Source of the DNA: Anaerolineaceae bacterium
GTDB taxonomy: Bacteria; Chloroflexota; Anaerolineae; Anaerolineales; Villigracilaceae
NCBI GenBank assembly: GCA_009772985.1
Contig: WOUS01000008.1
Coordinates: 179,645 to 243,644, forward strand
Length of the DNA: 64,000 bases
Reading direction: 5' to 3'
Shown here: one piece after another, positions 26,717-36,207 of the stretch
Numbering within the stretch: position 1 is the stretch's first letter
Layout of the letters: every line of letters begins with the position of its first letter
Program-made: the position numbers and the translations under genes
Notes under the pieces: generated by a model
Databases searched by the model: none
Told to the model about the DNA's origin: nothing
Seen by the model: the letters and a program-made list of their open reading frames with translations, nothing else

Positions 26717-27208
26717 CTATGTTTTCTGGCCGTACAACAGCGTCTCGCGGATGCGCAGGTCGGTGTTGCGGATCTTCATCGCCAGGTCGGCGGCCAGGTT
26801 GTACATCAGCCGGTAACCCAGTTGGGGATAGGTCTCGCACAGCATGAGCAGTTTGTCCCGAGGAATGACGAGCAGGCGGGTGCCTTTCTGCGCGGCGCGC
26901 ACGGTGGCGGACCGCAGGCCTTCGTCCACCAGCGCCACTTCGCCGAACGACTGGCCGCGCCGCAGGGTGGCGATGGTTACCTCGCTCTTGCGGCTTTCCG
27001 GACCTCCGACCAGCGCGGGGTTGACCAGCACGTCGGCTTCGCCCTGGATGACGATGTAGAGTTCCTTGCTGGCCGCGCCTTCATCCAACACCACCTCGCG
27101 CGCCGCGTAGGTGCGTTCCTGGCCGATGTTGGCGACCATCTCCAATTGGGTCGGGGTCAGTTGGAAGAATATGTCGGCTTGCTTGAGGAAGTTGACAAGG
27201 TTGTTCAT
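26717..27208 (-). CDS. Cyclic nucleotide-binding domain protein
   Basis: A 163-residue stand-alone CNB domain. The phosphate-binding cassette GQSFGEVALVDEGLRSATV (near residue 85) has the Gly-Glu and Arg of cNMP-binding members. Flanking beta-roll segments are REVVLDEGAASKELYIVIQG and ADVLVNP. There is no DNA-binding helix-turn-helix, so it is not a CRP regulator; it probably acts by protein contact. The start at 27208 follows CCGGAGGATGCC. It lies upstream of the liv promoter on the same strand as an apparently single gene. Confidence 0.85.
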   Translation of the reverse strand: MNNLVNFLKQADIFFQLTPTQLEMVANIGQERTYAAREVVLDEGAASKELYIVIQGEADVLVNPALVGGPESRKSEVTIATLRRGQSFGEVALVDEGLRSATVRAAQKGTRLLVIPRDKLLMLCETYPQLGYRLMYNLAADLAMKIRNTDLRIRETLLYGQKT

Positions 27209-27308
27209 GGCATCCTCCGGTTTGGGTTACGGTTAGTGTAGCATAAACGCGGGTCGGGTACAACTTCTTTGGACACGGATTTCGGGCAAACTTTAACGGG
27301 ATATTTTT

Positions 27309-27404
27309 ACCGCGAAGGTGCGAAGGCCGCGAAGATTCCAGAATTTCGCGAAGGATTCCTTCGCGGCATCGATGGTTTCTTCGCGCGCTTCGCGGCTTCG
27401 CGGT
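27309..27404. repeat. CGCGAAG-word quasi-palindrome
   Basis: Multiple CGCGAAGG words on the left are mirrored by CTTCGCG words on the right, with outer arms ACCGCGAAG and CTTCGCGGT. It lies between the M23 and CNB genes. Just left of it, 27274-27286 repeats the word TTTGGACACGGAT found at 38627. Confidence 0.7.
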
Positions 27405-27414
27405 TTATCCCTGC

Positions 27415-28818
27415 TCAATGCGGGAAGGTTTTGGTCAGCCACTGCATCGGTTCCACCTGCACGCCGTTGGCCCACACTTCCCAGTGCAGGTGCTTACCGG
27501 TTACCCGGCCCGTGTCGCCGATCTTGCCGATGAGCTGGCCGGCCTCGACGCGGTCGCCAACGGCGACGTACGATTCTTCCTGGTGCCAGATGCCGCTGTA
27601 AACCCCGCGGCCGTGGTCAATGATGGTGGCATTGCCGCGCACGGTGAGCGGCCCGCTGAAGACCACGATGCCTGCCGCCGGGGAGTAGATGTCGAAGGGA
27701 TGCGCTTCGGAACAAACGCCAAAATCCACGCCGGTGTGGAAGTAGATATACTCGCTGTTGTTGTAGGAGCGCCGGTTGCCGTAGAAGGAGCGCAGGCAAT
27801 ATGGCACGTCCACGGGCAGGAGGAAAACCCCGTCCCAGTATTTTTCCGGGTTGACCACGGTGGTGTAGGACAGGAGCAGTTCGTTTTCCGGCCCGGTGAC
27901 GGCCGGGTCAATGGTTTCCTCGTCAACGATCAGGACCGGGTCCTGTTTGAAGTTGGCGCTCTTGACCAGGATCATTTGCTCGAAGGACTGGGCGCTGCCG
28001 TCGGGCAGGGTGACATCCAGCCGCAGCGGGTACAGCCCCGGTTCGGTCATGGCGTGGACACCTTGCAGCGCCACCTGCAAATTACCTTCCAGCGGAAAGA
28101 ATTGCAGGGCATGGTCTCCCAACCGGCCGCCAAGCGTGACGGGCTGCCCGGTGGCAATCTTGACCTGGACGGTGTCGCCCTGGGAGGCGGGGAGCGGATC
28201 CACAACGGCGGAGAGGATGGACGCGGGCAGCCCGGTCGGCGCGGCGGTGGAGTCGCCGCCGGGGAGATACAGCACGTCGCCCGGAAGCCCGTCCCAGGTC
28301 CCGGACAGGCCGTTGAGGCTGGCAACGGTCCACGGGTCGGCGCCGGAGCGGACGGCCAGTTCGAGCAGCGTTTCGTCTGTCCCGAGATTGGTGCGGGCGG
28401 TCAGTTCGGCCTGGCCATCCTGCTGGAGCAGGATCAGGTTGGCGCCGGCGTACAGTTCGGTCGGGCTGGTGAGGTGGTTCAACTTGCGCAGGACGGCCTC
28501 ATCCAGCCGGTACTGGCGGACGAACGAGCGCAGGGTCTCGCCGTAGGCGACGGTGCGGGAGATCAGGGTGCCGGTCACGCCCTGGAGGCCGGGGATGACC
28601 AGCCGGTCGCCGGGATAGATATCCCCTGTGACCAGGCCGTTGGCGATCTGCAGGTCCCCCACGCTGACGTTGAAGCGCGCCGCGATGTCCCAGAGCGTGT
28701 CGCCCGTCTGGACCACGTACACCGGTCCGGGCGGGGGCGTGGGGGTCTGGGCGAGGGCGGGCGTGAAGGAGGCGAGCAGCAGGACGGTCAGTAAAAGGGA
28801 TGCGATGCGTTTGGTCAT
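27415..28818 (-). CDS. LysM and M23 metallopeptidase domain protein
   Basis: A 467-residue secreted cell-wall protein. The signal peptide ends near ALAQ (residue 24), followed by a Pro-rich linker and a LysM domain (VYVVQTGDTLWDIAARFNVS). A second LysM-like segment follows (TVAYGETLRSFVRQYRLDE). After a beta-rich middle, the M23 domain has zinc ligands in YFHTGVDFGV (HxxxD) and GKHLHWEVWANG (HxH). It should cleave or bind peptidoglycan cross-links outside the membrane. The start overlaps the DUF192 stop by 4 bp. Confidence 0.92.
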   Translation of the reverse strand: MTKRIASLLLTVLLLASFTPALAQTPTPPPGPVYVVQTGDTLWDIAARFNVSVGDLQIANGLVTGDIYPGDRLVIPGLQGVTGTLISRTVAYGETLRSFVRQYRLDEAVLRKLNHLTSPTELYAGANLILLQQDGQAELTARTNLGTDETLLELAVRSGADPWTVASLNGLSGTWDGLPGDVLYLPGGDSTAAPTGLPASILSAVVDPLPASQGDTVQVKIATGQPVTLGGRLGDHALQFFPLEGNLQVALQGVHAMTEPGLYPLRLDVTLPDGSAQSFEQMILVKSANFKQDPVLIVDEETIDPAVTGPENELLLSYTTVVNPEKYWDGVFLLPVDVPYCLRSFYGNRRSYNNSEYIYFHTGVDFGVCSEAHPFDIYSPAAGIVVFSGPLTVRGNATIIDHGRGVYSGIWHQEESYVAVGDRVEAGQLIGKIGDTGRVTGKHLHWEVWANGVQVEPMQWLTKTFPH

Positions 28819-29180
28819 TCGAATTTGATCTTGTCCCCAACGTTGAATTCGCCGAGGCGGTCGGGGGGGATTTCGAGGATGTACCTGGCGGCTGTCCCGG
28901 GGAAGTAGGCGGGCCGCCAGGCGCGCGCCAGGACGGTGTCCACCACCTCGCCATCGGTGTTCAGCCAGATGACGGCCAGGTTGGTGAAGACGAAGAACAT
29001 ATGGATGGATGCGTCGAGGCGGTTTTCGCGCGGCTGGACGAGCAGCAGGCCTTCATCCGGGGCGAGGCGGGAACGAAACATCAGCCCGCGCAGGCGGCAG
29101 AGGAAACTGTTACAGTAAAGCGCCCGGATCGGGCGCGGCAGGGGGGCGCTCCAATTGACGATTTCGACAGTACGGTTCAT
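28815..29180 (-). CDS. DUF192 family protein
   Basis: A 121-residue protein of the DUF192 fold: CRLRGLMFRSRLAPDEGLLLV, the SIHMFFVFTNLAVIWLN core and the C-terminal ILEIPPDRLGEFNVGDKI. The biochemical function of the family is unknown. No signal peptide is present, although many relatives are exported. Its stop overlaps the M23 start (ATGA), so the two are made together, which hints at an envelope connection. Confidence 0.88.
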   Translation of the reverse strand: MNRTVEIVNWSAPLPRPIRALYCNSFLCRLRGLMFRSRLAPDEGLLLVQPRENRLDASIHMFFVFTNLAVIWLNTDGEVVDTVLARAWRPAYFPGTAARYILEIPPDRLGEFNVGDKIKFE

Positions 29181-29190
29181 GGCATAAGCA

Positions 29191-29214
29191 AACGGGGCGT
29201 TGGAACGCCCCGTT
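29191..29214 (-). terminator. Hairpin after the response regulator
   Basis: A perfect 11-bp stem AACGGGGCGTT with a 2-nt loop, between the response regulator and the DUF192 gene. On the minus strand it is followed by TGCTTATG, so the tail is weak. Confidence 0.6.
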
Positions 29215-29227
29215 CCTCCAGACAGGC

Positions 29228-29623
29228 TTAACCGCTTTTCTTGCGACTGAGCACGTTTTCCACGCTGGTCAGCAGTTCCTGCGGGCTGAACGGCTTGGAG
29301 ATGTAATCGTCCACTTTGGCGATGTGCAGGCCCAGAACTTTGTCAATGCTCTGCGCCTTGGCCGTGACGACGATGACCGGGATGTCGCGGGTGGCCGCGT
29401 CGGCCTTCATCTGCTGGTAGACCTCCCAGCCGTCCATGTCGGGCATCATTAGGTCCAGCAGGACGAGGTCCGGCAGTTCCCGGCGGATGGTTTCGAGGCC
29501 TTCCTTGCCCCCGTTGGCGCCTTTGACGTCGAAGCCTCGCCGGTTCAAGATGAGACGAATCAAATCAATCATTTCTGCTTCGTCTTCGACACAGATAATT
29601 CGTTTTAGATTGCTTTTTGGCAT
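29228..29623 (-). CDS. Single-domain response regulator (CheY-like receiver)
   Basis: A 131-residue receiver domain with no output domain. The acidic pair is CVEDEAEM, the phosphorylated Asp is in LVLLDLMMPDMDGWE (near residue 55), the conserved Thr is in VIVVTAK and the Lys in DYISKPFS. It needs a partner kinase; none is adjacent, and the GAF-PAS histidine kinase at 51575 is one candidate. It is flanked by hairpins and appears to be transcribed alone. Confidence 0.92.
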   Translation of the reverse strand: MPKSNLKRIICVEDEAEMIDLIRLILNRRGFDVKGANGGKEGLETIRRELPDLVLLDLMMPDMDGWEVYQQMKADAATRDIPVIVVTAKAQSIDKVLGLHIAKVDDYISKPFSPQELLTSVENVLSRKKSG

Positions 29624-29695
29624 AAAATTTCACCTGAATGAAAACAAGTTTACCACAAAACGGGGTGCGGGCGGGCGCGGGGAAAACCTCCCCGT

Positions 29696-30376
29696 TTACT
29701 TCTGTGCGCAGGCGATGAACGCGGCCGCCCCGTCTGCCATCTCGGACGGGACCAGGATCAGCGCCGGGACCGACGCGGCGGTGTACACGTCCGTGACGTT
29801 GCCCGCCTTCCAGCGGCGGGTCAGAATGCCGACCGCGTTCACGTCGCTGGCGACGGCCTGCGACATTTCATCCGGCGTCATCGCCAGCCGCGCGGCGGGC
29901 GTCACCGGACCTCCATCCAGCGCGGCTATTACGAAGGCCTGTTGCACATCCTCGCCGGACGGGAAGACCCACACCTGCACCGGGGCGTCGCTCCCGTTGA
30001 TTTCCTTCCAGTTCTGGATGCGCCCACTGAACAGGCCGCGCACATCGTCGGCGCTCAACGGCCCGGCCGGGTTCTGGCGGTTGACGATGACCAGGATCTC
30101 GTCCGCGCCGATCTGGTAGGCGGGGGAGGTCACGCCGGGATCGCCGAGCCGGAGCGCCAGGTCCGCGCCGGTCAGGTCGAAGGCGGCGGCGAGGCGCAGG
30201 TCCGGCTGGAGCATCACGCCGGCCTGGTCGGCGCACGCGGACAGATCCGCCAGGAAGGGCGCGGCCGCGGCGGTGTGCTGGACGCGCAGGGTGGCGCCAG
30301 TGTTCATCGGCATGGACGGATTGCAGGAAGTGAGAAGGAAAAAGATGAGGAGTAAGAAGGAAAAGGCGCGTTTCAT
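29696..30376 (-). CDS. PstS-like substrate-binding lipoprotein
   Basis: A 226-residue lipoprotein (LLLIFFLLTSC, Cys near residue 18). The mature part resembles the type II binding fold of phosphate/molybdate family proteins: IGADEILVIVNRQNPAGPLS, DDVRGLFSGRIQNWKEING, PVQVWVFPSGEDVQQAF and DVNAVGILTRR. It is shorter than PstS (about 300). No permease is adjacent, so the ligand is unknown. The ATG at 30376 has GGAG 8 nt upstream; a GTG at 30385 overlapping the M20 stop is possible. Confidence 0.75.
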   Translation of the reverse strand: MKRAFSFLLLIFFLLTSCNPSMPMNTGATLRVQHTAAAAPFLADLSACADQAGVMLQPDLRLAAAFDLTGADLALRLGDPGVTSPAYQIGADEILVIVNRQNPAGPLSADDVRGLFSGRIQNWKEINGSDAPVQVWVFPSGEDVQQAFVIAALDGGPVTPAARLAMTPDEMSQAVASDVNAVGILTRRWKAGNVTDVYTAASVPALILVPSEMADGAAAFIACAQK

Positions 30377-30378
30377 TT

Positions 30379-31512
30379 TTACCACTCCAGCAGGATGGCG
30401 GTCAGCAGTTTGGCGCGTTCGGGCAGGCTGTCTTTGAAGATGAATTCGCGCTCGGAGTGGTATTCCCCGCCCGCAGGCCCCAGCCCGTCGAGCACCGGGA
30501 CGCCGAGCGGGGCAACGAAGTTGGCATCCGACGCGCCGCCGGTGCCGCCCGCTTTGAGTTCGATCCCGTGCCGGGCGGCGATGGCCTGCGCTTTCGCAAA
30601 CGTGGCCTTCATCGTGTCGTCGAGCGGCATGGGCGGGCGGTCGAGTCCGCCGGTCACTTCGACGGATGTTCCATTCAGTACAGGTTTGAGCGCCTGCATG
30701 GCGGCGGTGATGCGTTCGGCCTCGCCGGGCTGCATCACGCGCAGGTCCACCTCGGCCACGGCTTCGTCGGGGACAACGTTGCTGGCAATCCCGCCGCGCA
30801 CCACGCCGACGTTGAGCGTGGTGCCGCGCGCGTAGTCGGTCAGTTTCTGGACGGCGATCACCTGGTGGGCCATTTCTTCGATGGCATTGCGTCCCTGCTC
30901 GTGGTCGCCCCCGGCATGGGCGGCCCGTCCCCGGACCGTCAGCCGGAACTCGCCGACCCCTTTCCGCCAGGTCTTGACCGAGCCATCCACCATGCCGGGT
31001 TCCAGCACCAGCACGAGAGCGGACTCTTTCGCCAGTTTTTCGATGACCGCACGGGAGGCGCGGCTGCCGATCTCCTCGTCGGGCGTGAACAAGGCTGTCA
31101 CCGGGCGCGGCAGGTTCCCGGTCCCGATGGATGCGAGGGCGGTCAAGGCGACGACGATGCCGCCTTTCATGTCCGACACGCCGGGACCGTACACTTTTCC
31201 GTCTTTTTCATAAAACGGCATTTTCTCCAGCGTGCCGAGAGGAAAGACCGTGTCCATGTGGGCGAGCAGCAGGATGCCATCCTCCCTCTCCCTTTTTTGG
31301 GAGAGGGGCTGGGGATGAGGGAAGCGCGCCTCCACCAGGTCCCCGGCTTCGGCTCGCGCGTGGATTGTGACATCCGCTCCCAGGCGGCGGCATTCATCCG
31401 CGACGATGAAGCCGACGCGGTCAACGGCGGCCTTGTCGCGCGAGGGGGATTCGGTCTCGACGAGGCGGCAGAGCAGGGCGAGCATTTGCGGGACTTGCGC
31501 GGTGAAGTTCAT
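30379..31512 (-). CDS. M20 family zinc peptidase (CPG2/ArgE-like)
   Basis: A 377-residue di-zinc aminoacylase/carboxypeptidase. Metal and catalytic residues stand in LLAHMDTVFP, GPGVSDMKGG, FTPDEEIGS, LEPGMVDG and the C-terminal GGEYHSEREF. The dimerisation domain lies at about 175-285. Relatives act on N-acyl amino acids or C-terminal glutamate. Residues around 64-77 (PHPQPLSQKREREDG) are encoded by a palindromic repeat placed in frame between the first helix region and the metal-binding His segment. The start has AAGGATG. uppP lies just upstream. Confidence 0.9.
   Translation of the reverse strand: MNFTAQVPQMLALLCRLVETESPSRDKAAVDRVGFIVADECRRLGADVTIHARAEAGDLVEARFPHPQPLSQKREREDGILLLAHMDTVFPLGTLEKMPFYEKDGKVYGPGVSDMKGGIVVALTALASIGTGNLPRPVTALFTPDEEIGSRASRAVIEKLAKESALVLVLEPGMVDGSVKTWRKGVGEFRLTVRGRAAHAGGDHEQGRNAIEEMAHQVIAVQKLTDYARGTTLNVGVVRGGIASNVVPDEAVAEVDLRVMQPGEAERITAAMQALKPVLNGTSVEVTGGLDRPPMPLDDTMKATFAKAQAIAARHGIELKAGGTGGASDANFVAPLGVPVLDGLGPAGGEYHSEREFIFKDSLPERAKLLTAILLEW
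31284..31321. repeat. GC-rich palindromic element inside the M20 gene, in frame
   Basis: A perfect 9-bp stem CCCTCTCCC (31284-31292 with 31299-31307) and a T6 loop, then GGCTGGGGATGAGGG. It is the same family as the element in cinA at 19029-19072. Confidence 0.8.
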
Positions 31513-31521
31513 GGCATCCTT

Positions 31522-32325
31522 TTACAGCAGGGCGAAGACAAGACAGGCGGACCCGGCGGCGGCGCAATAAATAGCGAATGCGTATAGCGAATGTTTATTG
31601 AGATAGCCGAGCAGCCACCGGACCGACAGCCAGCCGACGACCGCGGCGGTCACGAAGCCGATGGCCAGTGGCAGCAGGAAACCGCCCAGGTCGGGCATTT
31701 TGACCACATCCAGCATTTCGTATCCGCCCGCGGCCAGCATGACCGGGATGGACATCAGGAAGGCGAAGCGCGCCGCGGACTTACGGTCGAAGCCGCGCAA
31801 CATCCCGGCGGAGATGGTCGTGCCGGAGCGGGACGCGCCGGGGAACACGGCGATGACCTGGAACAGGCCGACGATGAGCGCGTCGAGCCAGGTCATCTTT
31901 TCAAGGGAGCGGTTCTTTTTGGTCAGCCATTCAGCCAGGGTCATCAGGACGGCGGCAGTCAACAGACGGATGGACGCTTCCAGCAGGGGCGTTTGGAACA
32001 GGGCTTCGATGGCGTCTTTCAGCAAATATCCGGCCAGCAGGGCCGGGATGGTGGCGATGAGGATGTACCAGCCAAGTTTATTCTCCGGCGTGGAGAAAGG
32101 TTTGGCGAAGAAGGCCTTGAACAGTGTCAGAAGGTCTTTCCAGAAATAGACCACCAGCGAGACGATGGTCCCCAACTGGACGATGACCAGGAACGAGAAC
32201 GTGGCATCGCTGGCGGGGATGCCGAGCAGTTTTTGGGCGATCAGCAAATGGGCAGTGGACGAGACCGGGATGAACTCGGTCAGGCCCTGGATAATCCCAA
32301 GCAAAAGAGATTGAAAAAGAGTCAT
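31522..32325 (-). CDS. uppP: Undecaprenyl-diphosphatase UppP/BacA
   Basis: A 267-residue integral membrane phosphatase that recycles the undecaprenyl carrier for cell-wall synthesis. Motif 1 is GIIQGLTEFIPVSSTAHL near the N-terminus and motif 2 is FPGASRSGTTISAGMLRG near residue 165. Length and the set of about eight hydrophobic segments fit the family. A GGAG site precedes the start. It lies 67 bp downstream of tgt, across a palindromic repeat. Confidence 0.96.
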   Translation of the reverse strand: MTLFQSLLLGIIQGLTEFIPVSSTAHLLIAQKLLGIPASDATFSFLVIVQLGTIVSLVVYFWKDLLTLFKAFFAKPFSTPENKLGWYILIATIPALLAGYLLKDAIEALFQTPLLEASIRLLTAAVLMTLAEWLTKKNRSLEKMTWLDALIVGLFQVIAVFPGASRSGTTISAGMLRGFDRKSAARFAFLMSIPVMLAAGGYEMLDVVKMPDLGGFLLPLAIGFVTAAVVGWLSVRWLLGYLNKHSLYAFAIYCAAAGSACLVFALL

Positions 32326-32351
32326 GGTGTCTCCGAAATGAAAAAAGATTC

Positions 32352-33582
<1,231 letters not shown>

Positions 33583-33606
33583 ATGGTCGCAGGATCAGCG
33601 GATGGG

Positions 33607-33888
33607 TCAACCTGATTTGGCTGCCAGGTCTTGTTTTGCTCCCGCAAAGGCGGCCTCTTCCAACTCGATCCGTTCCTGGATAACGCGCGTCAGCCAATCC
33701 TCGACACTTGGTTTCCGGTGTAGTTTTGCCAGGAACGCTGCACGCGCTGCCAGGTCCGGCGGGATGGACAGCGGAGCGGCTCTCGTCCTTCGCACCACGG
33801 TTGGCTTTCCCCAGGCCAAATTATCGTCAGCCTGTGCAATGACTTGTCGGTCTATTTCGTGTTCGGTTAGTACCTTTTTTGATTTCAT
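33607..33888 (-). CDS. Antitoxin-like small protein (CopG/BrnA type)
   Basis: A 93-residue protein starting MKSKKVLTEHEIDRQVI. The middle (PTVVRRTRAAPLSIPPDLAARAAFLAKL) resembles the ribbon-helix-helix of CopG-type antitoxins, with a helical acidic C-terminus. No complete toxin gene is adjacent. Upstream, a second frame (GTG at 33943, with AGGAG 8 nt before it) encodes FTPADFEYDFDHDEIKK and joins this frame through an A6 run with a +1 shift. The true gene may therefore begin at 33943. The ATG at 33888 is the conservative choice. Confidence 0.6.
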   Translation of the reverse strand: MKSKKVLTEHEIDRQVIAQADDNLAWGKPTVVRRTRAAPLSIPPDLAARAAFLAKLHRKPSVEDWLTRVIQERIELEEAAFAGAKQDLAAKSG

Positions 33889-34021
33889 CGTGGTCAAAAT
33901 CGTATTCGAAATCGGCGGGCGTAAATCGATTCCAATTGGGCACGGGCGAAACTCCTGCGACGAATTATAACGCATTCACGCGCCGACCGGCGTGGGCGGT
34001 GATTATATGCGATATTCGGTT

Positions 34022-35272
34022 TCACTCGTTATATTCCTTCTCGTCCGGATGTTCCACCCCGCGCGCGTCCGACTCCACGTCGCGGGCGGTGGATTTCGCG
34101 GCCAGGAACTCGCGGTAGAACTCGTGCTGGATGACCAGGTCCATGATCTCGTTGGTGCCGGTCCAGATGGTGATGAGCCGCACGTCGCGCAGCAGCCGCT
34201 CGACCGGGAAGATGTCGGTGTAGCCGATGCCGCCCAAAATCTGCATGGCGTGGTTGACCACCGTCCAGGCGGTCTCGGTGGAGAACTTCTTGGCCTCCGA
34301 GACCAGCCGCCGCACCCGGTCGGGATTCTCGCCTGCATCCACCGCCCGGCAGACGGAGTAGTCGAGGGCGCGGGCGGCGTCCAGCAGGGTCACGCTCTCG
34401 GCGACCTTGAAACTGACTCCCTCGAACTGGCGGATCTTCTGCCCGAACGCCTTCCGCCGGTCCGCGTAGCGGGCGGCGATCTCGATGGCGGCGCGTCCCA
34501 TGCCGACCGCCCCGCAGGCGGAGGTCATCCGCTCCGGGACCATCATGCGGTGGAAGACTTTCGTCCCGTTGCCGATGCCGGCTTCGCCGCCCAGCACGTT
34601 CTGGACCGGGACCGGGGCGTCGCGGAAGACCAGCCTCCCCGTCCCGCCGCCGCGTGTGCCCATCAGCCCGTAGACGTGTTCCACGGTCACGCCCTCGCCG
34701 CGCTCCACCAGGAAGGCGGTCATGGATTTCTTCGGGTCGTCCAGCCCCTCGACTTTGCCGTAGACCAGTAGCAGGTCCGCGCCCTCGGCCCCGACAACGA
34801 AGCGTTTCTGGCCGTTGAGCAGGAACACGTCGCCATCGCGGCGGGCACGGGTGGTGGCCGCGAAAAAGTCCGAGCCGCCGCGTGGTTCGGTGAGTGCCTC
34901 GGCGACGGTCATCTCGCCGCGCAGGACGGACTTGAGATATTTTTCCTTCTGTTCGTTGGAGCCGAATTCGTGGATCGCTTCGCCGACGATGGAAACCAGC
35001 GAGTATAGGCAGGCCAGCGAGGTGCCGAGCGTCCCGGCTTCCTCCAGCGCGACCATCTCTGAAGTCCACGGCAGGCCGCGCCCGCCCCATTTCTTGTCGA
35101 AGCGCAGGCCGAGCAGGTTGCGGCGGGCGGCTTCCTGTAGATATTCACGCGGATAGGTGACTTTGTCCGCGTCCATATCCAGCAGCAACTGGCGCGGCAC
35201 CCAGCGGACGAAGTCCTGCATTTCCGAGCGCAGGGCTTTTTCTTTGGTGGTCAAGAGGGATTCGATGGACAT
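34022..35272 (-). CDS. Acyl-CoA dehydrogenase family protein
   Basis: A 416-residue flavoenzyme of the acyl-CoA dehydrogenase fold. Signatures include [55 protein letters not shown] and [20 protein letters not shown]. The usual catalytic Glu of medium and short-chain enzymes (YEGT) is Thr here (WTGTNEIM). A Glu is present in [12 protein letters not shown], the helix position used by isovaleryl-CoA and long-chain enzymes. The substrate is unknown; no CoA ligase or ETF gene is nearby. Confidence 0.9.
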   Translation of the reverse strand: MSIESLLTTKEKALRSEMQDFVRWVPRQLLLDMDADKVTYPREYLQEAARRNLLGLRFDKKWGGRGLPWTSEMVALEEAGTLGTSLACLYSLVSIVGEAIHEFGSNEQKEKYLKSVLRGEMTVAEALTEPRGGSDFFAATTRARRDGDVFLLNGQKRFVVGAEGADLLLVYGKVEGLDDPKKSMTAFLVERGEGVTVEHVYGLMGTRGGGTGRLVFRDAPVPVQNVLGGEAGIGNGTKVFHRMMVPERMTSACGAVGMGRAAIEIAARYADRRKAFGQKIRQFEGVSFKVAESVTLLDAARALDYSVCRAVDAGENPDRVRRLVSEAKKFSTETAWTVVNHAMQILGGIGYTDIFPVERLLRDVRLITIWTGTNEIMDLVIQHEFYREFLAAKSTARDVESDARGVEHPDEKEYNE

Positions 35273-35281
35273 GCCAGCCTC

Positions 35282-35680
35282 CTACTTCTTTCCGATCCAG
35301 CCTCCCAGATAAAACCCCGCCACGCTCGTCAGCATCGCGATGAAGAAGAACGGGTTGCCCGGTTCCATCGGATGGTAGAGGAACAGGGCAATCACCAGCG
35401 GCAGGTACGCACCGACGAGTGTTCCAATCAGGCGCGCAATAAGTTTCGGCTCCATCTTCAGCCAGCGCAGTTTCAGCGCCAGCCAGCCGACCAGGAAGAC
35501 GCCGATTGAGAACGTGATTCCCAGGACAAAAACAAACAGCAGGGGCTGCGTCTGTGGGAAATTCTCCATGTCTGGGAATGCGAACGAGGCCAGGAGGGTC
35601 ACGATCTGTGTGCTGACGAATTGCACGAAGGCGATGGCGAGCCAGATGAAGAAACGAGCGATTTTTTGACCGGTGCTCAT
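35282..35680 (-). CDS. Hypothetical four-helix membrane protein
   Basis: A 132-residue protein with four hydrophobic segments (about residues 9-30, 45-68, 82-103 and 112-128) and a basic C-terminal end (GGWIGKK). I recognise no family. It lies 9 bp downstream of nothing else on its strand and 10 bp before the acyl-CoA dehydrogenase start, so the two could be co-transcribed. Confidence 0.6.
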   Translation of the reverse strand: MSTGQKIARFFIWLAIAFVQFVSTQIVTLLASFAFPDMENFPQTQPLLFVFVLGITFSIGVFLVGWLALKLRWLKMEPKLIARLIGTLVGAYLPLVIALFLYHPMEPGNPFFFIAMLTSVAGFYLGGWIGKK

Positions 35681-35705
35681 TATTTGCTCCTTGTTTTTTT
35701 TGATG

Positions 35706-35954
35706 TTATCGGAAGGCCTGTTGCTCCCCCAATTTCAGTTCTTTCTTCGCCACGTTCCAGGGAATCTTTACTTCCCGGATGCTGCGTGCTTGCTCGATTT
35801 CGTCCGCATCTTCAGCATCTTCCAACATAGTCAGGATATGCTCCCATACGTTCAAATCCACCACAGCGGCGGATTTTTTCCCGTTTGGGTTGACCGCGGC
35901 GAAGAGTGCGATGACGATGTTCGTGTCCAGCAGGTATTTACCACTCATTTCCAT
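35706..35954 (-). pseudogene. Chimeric TA remnant: PIN-domain N-terminus joined to an antitoxin-like C-terminus
   Basis: An 82-residue frame. The start MSGKYLLDTNIVIALFA is the first strand and catalytic Asp segment of a VapC PIN toxin. After about 20 residues it switches to KKSAAVVDLNVWEHILTMLE and REVKIPWNVAKKEL, which look like a RelB/Phd-type antitoxin body. The remaining PIN acidic residues are missing, so it cannot be an active VapC. It overlaps the VapB-like gene upstream, as an intact toxin would. I infer an internal deletion that fused parts of two TA modules. Confidence 0.6.
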
Positions 35955-36177
35955 CCACCTGTTCGCATCCCGCCTCGATGGCTTGTTGCATCTGTTTCAG
36001 GTCGGGCTTGGAGATTGTGCCTGCAAATTTCAAAACCTGTTTACCTGCTTTCCCCTTGCGGCGCGTGGCGCGCGTCCCTGCCAGATAATCCCGCAGGTGA
36101 GCCGCGGCCTGCTCCTGTTGTGTTTGGGGCAGTCCTTCGAGCATCCTGACAACCGAGTGAATTGTTGGAGTAGTCAT
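35938..36177 (-). CDS. VapB-like antitoxin
   Basis: A 79-residue protein. The N-terminal VVRMLEGLPQTQQEQAAAHLRDYLAG matches the helix common to small antitoxins paired with PIN toxins, followed by a basic stretch (TRATRRKGKAGKQ) and a helical tail. A GAGGTG ribosome site and a TATAAT box (36197-36202 region) precede it. Its stop overlaps the chimeric PIN fragment, the normal position of vapC, so the toxin partner appears broken. Confidence 0.7.
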   Translation of the reverse strand: MTTPTIHSVVRMLEGLPQTQQEQAAAHLRDYLAGTRATRRKGKAGKQVLKFAGTISKPDLKQMQQAIEAGCEQVDGNEW

Positions 36178-36207
36178 CTTTCACCTCGCAGTCCAATTAT
36201 ACAACGC

